This document shows, piece after piece, positions 1 to 12,300 of a stretch of 64,000 nt of DNA; the stretch's first letter is position 1; every line of letters begins with the position of its first letter. The DNA comes from a virus, in the IMG/VR virus record IMGVR_UViG_3300049491_000418, positions 42,776-106,775 of that record; one strand, given 5' to 3'. Position numbers and translations under genes: made by a program. The notes below the pieces were generated by a model. That model did no database searches. It worked only from the letters and a program-made list of their open reading frames with translations, and was not told where the DNA came from.

Positions 1-4
1 TAAA

Positions 5-334
5 ATGTATGTTACTAGTAACAATACTACTGCTTTTGGAGATGTTAAAGATATTAGTACATATCAAATGAATGATGTTGCTTTTACTAAACAAGACTTT
101 CCTAGTTTAAAAGGAACTCCTTATGATGTAAAAGGTAATGTTAAAAAAAGCACTATAGTTGATAGAGGTGGAGTTTCTAGAGAAATTTTTACTAATTATG
201 TTTATGTAAATGATGGAAAAGGAAAACCTGTTCTTATAGAACTACCAAAAAATGCAAATTCTATGGTAGAAGCTGTTAACATGTTTTCAAACCTTACACC
301 TGATGTAATAAATGCTATTATTAAAACAAAATAA
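5..334 (+). CDS. Hypothetical protein, 109 aa, upstream of the virion RNA polymerase gene
   Basis: I do not recognise this protein. It opens directly after the TAA of a gene lying mostly off the left edge (bases 1-3) and stops 2 nt before the giant RNA polymerase gene, so it is translated within the same late-type run. The product is polar with scattered beta-type sequence and no membrane segment, signal peptide or cysteine motif. Its position suggests a virion or head-interior protein packaged with the polymerase, but that is inference from context only. Confidence 0.75.
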   Translation: MYVTSNNTTAFGDVKDISTYQMNDVAFTKQDFPSLKGTPYDVKGNVKKSTIVDRGGVSREIFTNYVYVNDGKGKPVLIELPKNANSMVEAVNMFSNLTPDVINAIIKTK

Positions 335-336
335 TC

Positions 337-3300
337 ATGGAAGAAGAAATTGGCTTAATGAATGATCTACCCACTGCTTCTAATATAAGTGTTCCTAGTG
401 GAGATAATCCTAATATTAGTTCTGCTCATGAATTACCTGTTAACCTAGGAGGTACAGCTTCTGGCTTACCTGTCTATGTTCCTAACAATCCTTCAACAAG
501 AGGAAGTGGTAAACCTGAGTTTAGAGAACAGTCTCTTGAGGAGATTATGGATGGTATGGATATTTCTGATAAAAGTGGTGCTTTAGATTATGTTTCAGCA
601 AGAGATTTACCAGGATCAGGCAGATATGATAAAGGTGTTTATGTTGGAAGAGATGCAGAGGAAATGTATGCTCAACAACAATCTACTGCAGAGAAATGGG
701 GTAATGGTGTGGCCAAGATGGTTGGTACTGCAGCAACTACTTTTGTTAGTGGTACTGTTGGTACCTTAAATGGTATTGGTGCCATGTTTGCTGAGAATAG
801 ATTGGCTGCTTTCTATGATAATGATACTAACCGTAAGATGGATGAGTATAATAAGAAGATGGAAGATTATCTTCCAAATTATTATACCCAAGCAGAAACA
901 AGTGCATCTTGGTTATCTCCTAAGAATGTATGGACAGCCAACTTCTGGTCAGATAAAGTAATAAAAAATTTAGGTTTCTCTATTGGTTCAATGGCTGGTG
1001 GAGCTGCTTGGAGTAAAGCTTTTGGCTTTGTAGGTAAGATTAATGCCTTAGTTAGAGCAGAAAAGGGTTTAGAAACTCTTACTGCTGTAGAAGCTGCTAT
1101 GGTTAATGCCAATAGTGTTTCTAAGTTTGGAGCAGTATCTAAAGCCTTAAATGGTTTAGCTACAAAATATGTAAATCCTGCAGGTGCTTATATTCTTGCT
1201 AATGGTGAAAGAGCTACTATAGCCTTAATGGGTACTATGGGTGAGGCTAGTATGGAGGCTCTCCAAAATATGAATGACTTTAGAAATAAACTTATAAAAG
1301 AATATAAACTTCAATCAGGTGTTGAACCATCTGGTGAAGATCTTGAGGAAATTAATAACATGGCTGACCATGTTGGTAATTTTACTTGGGGAATGAATGT
1401 TGCTTTGTTATCTGCTACTAATTATATTCAATTACCAAAAATACTTAATAGTAGTAAAACAGCTGAGAGGAGAGCAATTAATGAACTTGCTAAAGAATCA
1501 GTGGCAGAAGGGGCTACTATAGCTGAGAAAACAGCTGCTAAATATGGAGCAAAAGCTTCTAATTTAGAAAGAGCTTTTGGTAAACCAGGCAAACTATTTG
1601 GTGATTACTTAGTTAATCCAGTTTCTTTATTATTTGCTCCTTCTGAGGCTTTTGAAGAAGGAATGCAATTTGCTATTCAAACAGGGGTTGAAGACTATTT
1701 CAATAGAGCACATCAAAATGAACAAGATACTAATGATTTTTGGAATAATACTTTAGACAGTATGGGTAATGTGTTTAGCTATGGTGTTAAACAAGCTCTT
1801 ACTACTAAGGAAGGTTTAGAGGGAATTTTGATTGGTGGTATTTCTGGAGGTCTTCAAACTTCTTTCTCTCCTTTTGGAGAGAACAATATAAAAGAAAGAG
1901 GCTTTACAGGAACAGGTGGTCAAGTAGGTAGAAATACTGCTGCAGCAATTACTGAAATCAATAATTCCAAAAACCTTACTCAAGCTTTAAAAGATGCTAG
2001 AAACTTTGTTTCTATTGGTATTGGTTCTCAAAAAAACCGTCAAGAGGCTGTAGCAAATAATGACACTTTTAATGAGAAAAACTTTGAAAAAGATTATGCT
2101 CTTTCATATATAATGCCTAGAGTTAAATATGGTAAAATAGATGCTGTACTTTCAGAACTAGATTTATATAGAAGACAAGCTTTATCTGATGCTGGTTTTG
2201 AGGACTTAAAGGCTTCTGAAGTTGTTCTTGAGAATGAAACTAAACAACAGTTTATAAAAAGACTTGATAATATTGAAAGTACATCTAGACAGGTAAGTAA
2301 AACCTATGATATAATTAATGATAGATACTCTAATATTACAGATGAAAAAGGTAGAAGACTTTATGATGATAAAGTTGTAGATGAGTTAGTTTATGCTGCA
2401 GCTAAAACTGTAGATGCTGATGAGCGTTTAAAAGATTTATCATCAGAAATGTCACTTGCTGGATTGGGTATAGATAGATTAAGAACAGCTATGCAGGCTT
2501 CTCCAAGTTGGGAAGATAATAATACTAAAGGTGTTATCAAAGATGCTGAAGTTCAGAAAGAAATAAATGCTTTATTTGCTGAAGCAAAAATAAAAGATCC
2601 TAATAATTTACAAAATTACAGAGAGAAAGTATTTGATTTTGCCAATCTATTGGTTGACAGAAAAAGATATATTGATGATTATAACAAAAGAATTTTAACT
2701 CCTGAAGAGTTTAGTGCACCTGATGTAGATACTACAGAGTATCCTCCTATTGGTAGTCCTAAAGAGGTAATGAAAGTTACTACATCTACAGGAGATGTTA
2801 ATGTTAATGTTGGAGAAGAATACATAATGGGTAGAGTTACTCTTAAGAGTAAAAAAGGTCATGATGTATATGAGGCTCCTACTATAACTATCTTAGGGCA
2901 AAATGAAGATGGTACACTAAAAGTTAAGAAAGAGGATGGTACCATAGTTTCTATGGATCCTGAGGAACTAGAAAGTAGAAGTCTTACTAAAGCTGAGGAT
3001 GTTAGAAAGAATCCTAAAATTTCTTTCTATATTTACAACTGGAATGTTGTTTGGAAAAATAGAAGTGTTAAGGGTGCTGATGGTAAAGCTGCTGTTGGTA
3101 GAATTGTTTATGATAAAAAACAGGATAGATTACTGTTTCAATATATAGGTAAAGGTGGTGTTTTAATGGAACAAGAGGTTATTAACACTATGTTCTCATA
3201 TAAAACAGCAACTAAACTAGGTTTTAAACAACCTTATATAACTGCGCAATCTGTTTTAACACCAGCACAAGAAGCTTCTATGGAGAAATTCATTGAATCT

Positions 3301-6300
3301 AAGATGTCTTTTTCAGAAAAAATCAAAGCTAGAAACTCTATTATCTCTAATCTATATGAGACAAGTAAAGCTAGACTTGAACAAGTAACCAAAGAACTTA
3401 CTTCTGCAAAAGAGAAAGTAGATAAAGCAGCCTCTACAATAGAAGAACAAGTTAAAAAAGGTATAGAAACTAAAGAAGGAACCTGGAAAGTAAAGGCTAT
3501 AAAGTCTATTACTAAAATGGCCAGAGATCTTGGTGCTCTAGATGCTTCTTTATTACAACAAATTGAGGATTTAGAGAATGAAAAAGAAGAGCTTGAAGCT
3601 ACTATTCCTTATTTCAAAGACTTCTTGGAAGATATTATGTCTACTCCAGAGAGTGGAAAAGAAATGATTGAAGATATTAAGAAAGATATCAATGACTTAG
3701 AAGATCTTATTGACACTACCAAGGATGCAATAAGTAAAACCAAATCAGCTATCAAGCTTGTTGAAGATTTATTGAAAAATGCTTTAGGGGTATTTAATGA
3801 TTATGTAAAAAGACTTAAAGAAGAGAATCCCAACATGCCTTTATTCCTAGATGATTTTCTAGCTAAGTTAGAAAAATATCTTGGAGAAGAAGGAGCAAAA
3901 CAATTTGTTGCTGACAAACTAGGATTCACTGAACAGGTATTAGAACTAGATAGTGATATTAGTGACTTTAAAGATGAGTTAAAAATTCCTGATCTACAAA
4001 AGAGAGCATCAACCTTGTCAACTGATCTAAAGGAACTAGAAAAAGGTTTAGATGATCTTATAGCTGCCCAGATGGCTAAGGCCAAGATACTAGATGAATT
4101 TAAAGAGTTTGCTGATAGAGAAAAAGCTGTACAGGCGGAAGAGAAACGTATGCACACTAATCCTACCTTAGTTAAAGATCTTATTGGTACATTGAATAAA
4201 ACTGTCCAAAACTTCTTTGGAAACAAAGCCTATGATCCTATGTCTAAGAAACCAGACATGGCTGTAGTAAGAAGTACACGTCCTATTAGTGATGGTAAAC
4301 CTCATCAAGAGAGAGCTAATCACTTTGGAGCAAGAATGGATAGTTTTTCTAAAAAGAAAAGAGATAGTATTAGAGGTATTATAGTTACACAAAAAACACA
4401 AGGGGGAGTTATTGATGGCTTGGTAGAACACCTACTATCTCAGGTTCCTGAGGAAGACAAAGAAAAATATCCTGCTAATGAGGTTATAGCTTTGGTAATG
4501 GTGGAAGTTGATAAAAAAGGAAATCAGTTCTTACTTGATCAAGATGGTAAACGTCTTTCTAAAGATGCTGATGTTATTAACTCAGCAATATACCAAGTAT
4601 TTCCAACTAAAAGTTTAAAAGGTAACTATGTAGATGCTGATGGTAATAGAAAGTTTGGTAGTATGTTTAGAGATGATACTCCACAGTCTACTGTAGACTC
4701 ATTAACTAAACAGTATGCAGCATGGGTAGATGATCAATTAGCTGCTGATGCAATGCCTGCACCTTATAAAGTAAGTGCTTCTTTTGGTTATCCTGAATTA
4801 CAAAAAGTAATGGGAGAGACTAAAGAGGAGATAGATCATAATGCAAGAACTTCTGCTAAGGCAGCAGGCTTGGTTACTGATGTTATGCTTGAAAGAGAAC
4901 CTGTTATACAGGTTAAAACTAGTGATGCTCCTGTTACCTTAGGTAATGTTACTTTCACCTCCCCAAAAGGCAGAGTGTTCTTAACTCTTCCTAATGGTAT
5001 TGCTAAACTATTCAATAGAAAGTTTACAGCAACTGAAGCTGAAACTATTTATGATGTTCTTCTTCAAGTAACTAAGAATGTCCGTGACCATGGTGAAGTA
5101 AGACCAGAGACTGAAAGATTGTTTAATTGGTTAAGATCTACAACATACTGGGGATTTTCTAAAGATAGACAAGGTAATCCTAAACCTGCTGGATATAATA
5201 ATATGTGGTTTCAGGAAGTTACTGATACCAATAATGAGAAAAGATTAAAATTATATATTTCTGGAAAAACAACAGACCCTACTCAGGCTATTGATTTCAC
5301 TTATTCTAGTTTATATAATAGAAAAGGAGATATTATGATGCTCCTTCAAAATATGTATAATAATACCAGTAATCATTTAACCAATGAGAGTAACTGGCAG
5401 AATCCTTATTCCCAAATAGTAGGTATTAATGAGGATGGTTCTCCTCAAACTGTTGACTGGCCAAACTATCAATCTTATTTACTATCAGATAAAATGCCTG
5501 ATGGTGGTGTAAGAAAGAATGAAGATATTCCATTAATTACTAAGTTTAGACCATTAGTAGATGAGAATGATACTAATAGAAAAGGTATTTATTTCACATT
5601 GAAAAGTGGTCCAACATCATTTACAATGCCTGAAAAGGAAGAAGCAACTCCTGCAACTTCAGAAGAACCTAGTGCCTCTACCACTCCAACAGATTCTGCT
5701 CCTACAGTAACTCCAACAAAAGAAGAAGGATCTATATCAATGACTATAGATGGATATGAATTTGATGGGAAAACACCTAATACAATGGAGTTAAATGCAG
5801 GACCTATAACATTTACTGTTGATATAGAGAAACAAATGGCAGATGGTGCTGGGGTGTCTATAACTTCTCCAGGAGAAACTGTAGAAGCTCTTATAGCTGC
5901 TAAAGGTTATGCTGAAGATCATGCTTACAATGTAATAAATGCTACTGTACTAGCAAGACTTAAACCTTCTTTAGAAAAAGGTATTGCTGAATTAAAAGCA
6001 AGACAAACTGGTAAGGTAGAGCAAAAAGAACCATCTGTAGAAGCTTCTGCTGTAATAACTCCTACTCCTAAAGTTGGTAAGCTTGATCTTACTGGTGAGA
6101 ACTGGAATCCTATCAATACTAAATATGGCCCAACAAGATTTAAAATTAATGCTGATAAGTTTTTAGCAGGAGATGTATCTCTTTCTGCTATTAATGTTGA
6201 AATGGATCCAGACTTAGTTGATGCTGTTATAGAAGCTAAGCAATCTCAGAATTATGATGAAGAGGCTGCACACAAGTTTATTCAACAAAATGTATTGTTT

Positions 6301-9300
6301 TTGATTAAAGATGAGTTGGCTTTATATGATATAAAGAAAAACTCTTCTACACCTTTAGAGAATCCACCTGTTGAGGATACAACTGAAGAAGCTCCTGCTG
6401 AAGAAGAAACTATAGAGGAGATTGATGAAGTAAGAGAAGCTACAGATGAGTCTGTAAATGCTCCAACAGAAACTGAGATAGCTGATGGTAACAATACTAC
6501 TATTGAAGAAGCTGCTCCTAAGAAAAGAGGAGGCTTTGGTAAGGTAGATCCTAATAGAATTCCTTTAAGAGATAGAAAAGAGTATAGACTTCAAGTTCTT
6601 AAAGAAGCTAAAGCATTTGAAGGAGAGAATTGGGAGAAAGTTGAAAAGTGGTTAGCTGCTAACTTTCCTGGTCTTCCTGTATACAGAGTTAAAAATATGA
6701 TTAAAGCTTCCAATGGTAGACAAGCTTGGGGTGCTTTAATGGATGGTTCTATATATCTAACTCAAAATGCTGAGGTAGGTACTGTATATCATGAGGTATT
6801 TGAGGCTGTATGGAAGATGTTTGCTGGACCTAAAGAGAAAAATGCTATTATTAAAGAGTTTAGAAACAGACCTGGTTATTATAAAGATAGATTTACTGGA
6901 AAACTTATTAAGTTTTCAAGAGCTACAGATGCTGAGCTTAAAGAAGAACTTGCTGAGGAATTCAGAGATAAAGTATTGTATGGTAAAGATCCTGTTAGAA
7001 TTAAAGGAAGAAATCTTATCTCAAGATTGTTCAATGAATTACTAGACTTTATTCATAAGTTCTTTACAGGAAAAGAAGCTGTTAATAATACCAAACAATT
7101 GTTTGACAAAATTGGTAATGGTTATTATAAAAACATACATAATCCCTATTTAACAAAATTATCTTTTCCTCAAGAAGGAATTATAGATATAGAAGATATG
7201 GATGTTGGTGATAATGCTGAGCTTAGAATCAACAATATCCCTGCAATTCAAGTGCATGATATTATCCAACACATGACATATAGCTTATTGGCTCCTTTAT
7301 CAGAATCCAATGATATTTTATTCTCTCTTTCTGATATTTTAAGTAAGGGTAAAACTAAAATATATGCAGAGCTACAAGAAGAGGTACTAGGTGCTATTAA
7401 TGAGAAAGGTCTTGTTCTTGTTGATAAAGAAGCTAGTGGTCAAAAACTAACTGATTCAGAACAAAGAATGTTTGATAACCTTGAAACTCTTTATAACAAT
7501 GTAGAGACTGAATGGAAAAACATAGTAGAAGAACATGTTAATTACTTAAAAACATATGCTCTTGAGTTTGATGAGAATGATGAGTTGAATATTAATGAAG
7601 GAGAACAATCTGGTAAAGAGGACTGGCAAGATGCCAGAACTATTGATTCCTTTAGAAAGTCTAATAGTGCAATAAAACTATTACTAGGAACACTACCAGT
7701 TAAGACTATGAAGAATGGATATCCAGAGACTGTGTATTCTTCTATAGGAGGATATACTCTCTTACCTGCTAATGCCGTTCATATAGATTTAATGAATAGA
7801 TTGCATGATTCAGTAGATATTGATGAGATGATGGAAAGACTTCAAAACATAGCTTTGAATGATCCAAAATACTTTCAATTGTTTGAGCGTTTAACAGGTA
7901 AACAACCATCTGCTAATCAGGATGTATACTCTGATATTTCTGATTCAGATTTCAGATTAATTTCTAGTTTCTGGAGAGTACTTAAAAAACAAAATGCTGA
8001 TGTTATCACTGTGTTTATTCAACCTGGTGGTGAGGTAATTGTTAGTGATAGTACTCTTGCTTCTGCAACTAAAGAGGCTAAAAGAGATATGATGAGTAAA
8101 ATCATTGATACTATGAAGACTGAGAAAACTCCTTATTTCTCTTATAATAGTAAGACAGGTAGATATTCAGCTACAAAGGTTTTGAAAGATGTTACTTTTA
8201 GTTCTGAAATGTCTTCATATACAAATTTTCTTAAGAACTTAGGGATTAAGATAGATCCTGTAAAGTTGTCTGATACTCTTGATGAGAATCAGAAAAAAAT
8301 GTTTAGAAAAACTGTAGGATTTATTAAAGAAACTATTGAAGTTATTGGTGATAAAGTCAAAACAACTAATCCAGATACTGGAGAGGAGATGACTATAGAT
8401 ACAGGTATTATGTCTATTAATACTTCCACTCTTAATATAGATGCTGATATGACCAGATTGGGAATCATTCAAGCTATTCTTGAAAATCCTGTATTTGAAA
8501 GTACATATTTCAATATCAATGGTCAACGTACACAATCTTATGTTGGTACTAATACAGTTAGTAGCTTCTATGATGTACTATCTAAGGTTGTTGACTTTAG
8601 TGAAGATCTACAGGAACCTCAAAATAAAGGATTCAGATACTTATTAACAGACAAGTTTGCTAAAAACTCTCAAATTCTTAAAAAATTGTTTGTTCAAAAT
8701 GATGATGGTTCTTACGGAGAAAGAAAGGATGGTACTGAGGGTATTATGAAAACTGTTTTTATTGATGGAACTATTGATGAGTACTCTGGTAAAAAGAAAG
8801 AATCTTCAAAATTGAACTATGTACAACGGTTTGTACAAGAACTTAATTTGAACCTAGAAGGGATTTATTTAAATCTGGTTCCAGGAGATGCTTCTATTGA
8901 ACATGCTGTAAGACTGCACTCAGATGATAATCCATTTGTAAATAAAGATTCTTATGAAAACGGACGTCATCTTCCAATATTCAGAGATTACTTCATAGAT
9001 GAGGTAGAGTTAGCAAGAGATGAAAGACTTGTGGCTAATGTTTCAGGAAGAAATAGTACAGATTTACGTTTCTTTAAATCTATTTTGGAAGATAAATCAA
9101 AAGCAAATAAAAATGCTTTACATGATGAGATAATGTATGATGAGAAAAATAAGGATAAAACCTCTGAAGAGTTATACAAATCTTATGAGAGCCAAATTAA
9201 TACTGCTGTTAATAAGTTTATAGTAGAACAAGGTAAGGAAACACAAAGATTATTTAATAAGTTTAATATCATTCAGGCAAATCCAGAAAATGGTTTAGAA

Positions 9301-12300
9301 GCTCCTGGATTAAACTTTAAACAAGATGAGCTTAAACCAGAGTTTCTTGCACAGAAACTTGAGGTAATGGCTGTCAACTATATGATAGCTAACATTGAGT
9401 TCCACAAACTTATATATTCAGATCCTTATCAATACTCTGATGAGCTTAAACGTATCAAAAACTTTAACTCACCAAGACAAGCTCTTGTATTTAATTCTCA
9501 AACATTAGGTAAGTTTTTACAAGACTTCTATAATAAAGGAGTTAATCCAAAAGATAAAGCAGCCTACACTGATTTCCAAAGAGATCATTTTAGAACAGTT
9601 ACTATTGATGATATATTTAGTACTAATAAAAATAAAGACTATGAAGATCCTTTTGAGGAAACAGATGGTGGTGGTTATATTACTATCCAAGCATTACGTA
9701 AGTTTAGATTAAGACTTGGTGATTGGACTCCTGCTAATGAAAGACAATTCCAATTTGACTTAGACTATGAAAGAAAGGTTAAAGCTGGTGCTAGTGCAGA
9801 AGATCTTAGAAAATTTCTTAAAAGAAATCCTAATATCAAAAACACTTATACTCCTGTTAAACCTATTGTATCTGGTAATAAAGAAAATGGTAGAGACTTC
9901 AATGATGTTGTATTACACAAATTTGCATTAGTGCCTCTTTCTTATAGAGTACTTCATGAGTTACAAGAAAATAGTTATGCCATTAAACTTCTTGATAAGA
10001 TGGTTAATGATGACATTGACTATGCTGTATATGCTTCGGGTAGTAAAGTTGGTACTGAGACAGTACATGAGCTTTATAATGAAGATGGTACTTTTAATAA
10101 TACTCCTTTTGAATCTCAAAGAGAGAAAGAAGGATTCTTACCTAACAATGTAAAACGTGGTGTATCAAATATTCCTTTCTCTATTGTAGGTTTACAAACT
10201 GAAGTTCCTTCAAAAGACACTCCTTTAGTTACTCAAGGATCACAAATAACCAAGTTGGTTACTATGGACTTTATGGAAGCTGGTATGCCTGTTGACTTCA
10301 TGCCTGAGGCAGAATTTATGGATAGATTTGCTGTTTGGACTACCACTGATGAAGAGGGTAGAATGAAATCTGAGCTATATAGAATGGTTCAACATAATCA
10401 AAATCTTCTTGAAGCAAAAATTGTGGAAGGGTATAATTCTCTTCTTAAAAAACTAGGAATTGTTCAAGGTAAAGAGGGTGACAATCTTACTTTCACTATT
10501 ACAGATAGAGATAAGTTCATTAAAACTCTTAAGGATGAGATCCTTAAAAGAGAAGTTAACTATAATATAACTGATTCTTTTGATGGATTTGAGAGTGGAC
10601 ATGTTGTTCTTGAAGCTACTCCAGCATATCAACAGATTAGAAACATTCTTTATTCTATTGCAGATAAGAATGTTGTTAGACCTAAGATCTCTGGAGGTAT
10701 GAAAGTACAAATTCCTTCTTCATTGTTATTGGAACAACACAGAGTGAATATTGGTTCCTTTAAAAACAAAGCAGGGGAAATCAAACAAATCTTTGAGTCT
10801 AGTGAATTAGAGTTCTACACAAAATCAGAAGATGGTAAGTCAGTTAATGTAGCTGAGATAATGGTTGGTAGATGGTTCAAAAGTGATAAGACTGATGAAG
10901 AGTTGATTGAATATTTCAATAATGATCCAGAAGGTAAAAAACAACTTGAAGCATTAGCAGGTATAGCCTTTAGGATTCCTACTCAAAAACAAAACTCTAT
11001 TGATGTATTCAAGATTAAGAAGTTTCTTCCTAAGGACTTTGGAGATAGTGTTGTGGTTCCTTCTGCCTTGGTTAAGAAAGTAGGATCGGATTTTGATATT
11101 GATAAATTGTCAATCTATTTGAAAAACCTATATCCAGGAAAGGATAAAAATTTAAAAACTGTTCCTTATTTAGGAACTGGTGATCAAGCTCTTGACAAAT
11201 TTAGAAAGCTTTTTGATGAAGGAGAGTTTGATGAATATGTAAAAACATTTAAAGATTTTCTAGATCTTGATAGTGCTGAGGATAGATTACTTGAAAGTAT
11301 TTTTCCTGAAGACTATGCAGAACAAAGATCAATACAAAAAGAGGATGTAGTTAATAAATTATATAAAGAGTCTCTTGAGAATGAATATATAAGATCATTA
11401 GAAGGGCTTGTATCTCATCCTAGTAACTATGAGGCTTTGGTAAAACCAAACTCAGCTCAAGATCTTAAAGATATAACTAATGATATAAATGAGAGAAAAG
11501 GATTGGAGAAAACTGATTATACTAATGTAGGTAATATGCTTAACAGAGGATTTATGTCTAAACAAAGACATGAGTTTGTTACTGGTAAACAAGCTATTGG
11601 TATTGCTGCAGTTGCTCAAACTAATCACTCTCAAAATCAAAGAAGCCCATTATTTCTTGATTTCAGAAAACTTAAGAAAGAAGGCATGGATGAATTGGAT
11701 AGAACTCTTTTGGGTGGAAATCCTAAAGCTAAATCATATGCAAATAATCCTAGAATAAACTTTAAACATTATAATTCAATTTTGGTTGATGGTATTGCAT
11801 TTCCTACTTTATCTCTTATTAAAGCAGCAGGACAGGCTACAGAATATATCTCAGATACAATTGGGATGTTTATTGATGGTTATGTGGATGTTGCTAAAGG
11901 TGGATGGATTATGGAGATGGGTGCAACTCCTAATACTGCAGGTACCTGGTTGTACTTGATTAAGATAGGAGTTCCTATTAAAGATGTTGCATACTTCATG
12001 AATCAACCTATTATTGTTGACTATTTACAAAGAATAGAGAATAAAGGTCAAACTTGGTTATTCTCAGAAGGAAACATACTTAAAACTCTAGAGTTATATG
12101 AAAGTCCAGAGGATACCAGTAAACCAGAAGTAAGAGCTGTCATAGATAGTATAACATCAATTCCTAATCTATCAACATTAAAAAGTAATATTGGTAAGAC
12201 TATTGAAGATATGACTCCTCAAGAGTTATATGAGCAACACTTTATGTTGAAAGAGTTTGTTAAATATGCTAAACAAGCATCTCAATTATTTGAGGTAACT

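Noticed and set aside
6790-6804. HEVFE in the polymerase polyprotein as an active zincin protease
   Set aside because: The second His of HExxH is missing and no downstream metal ligand could be seen, so only resemblance is noted.
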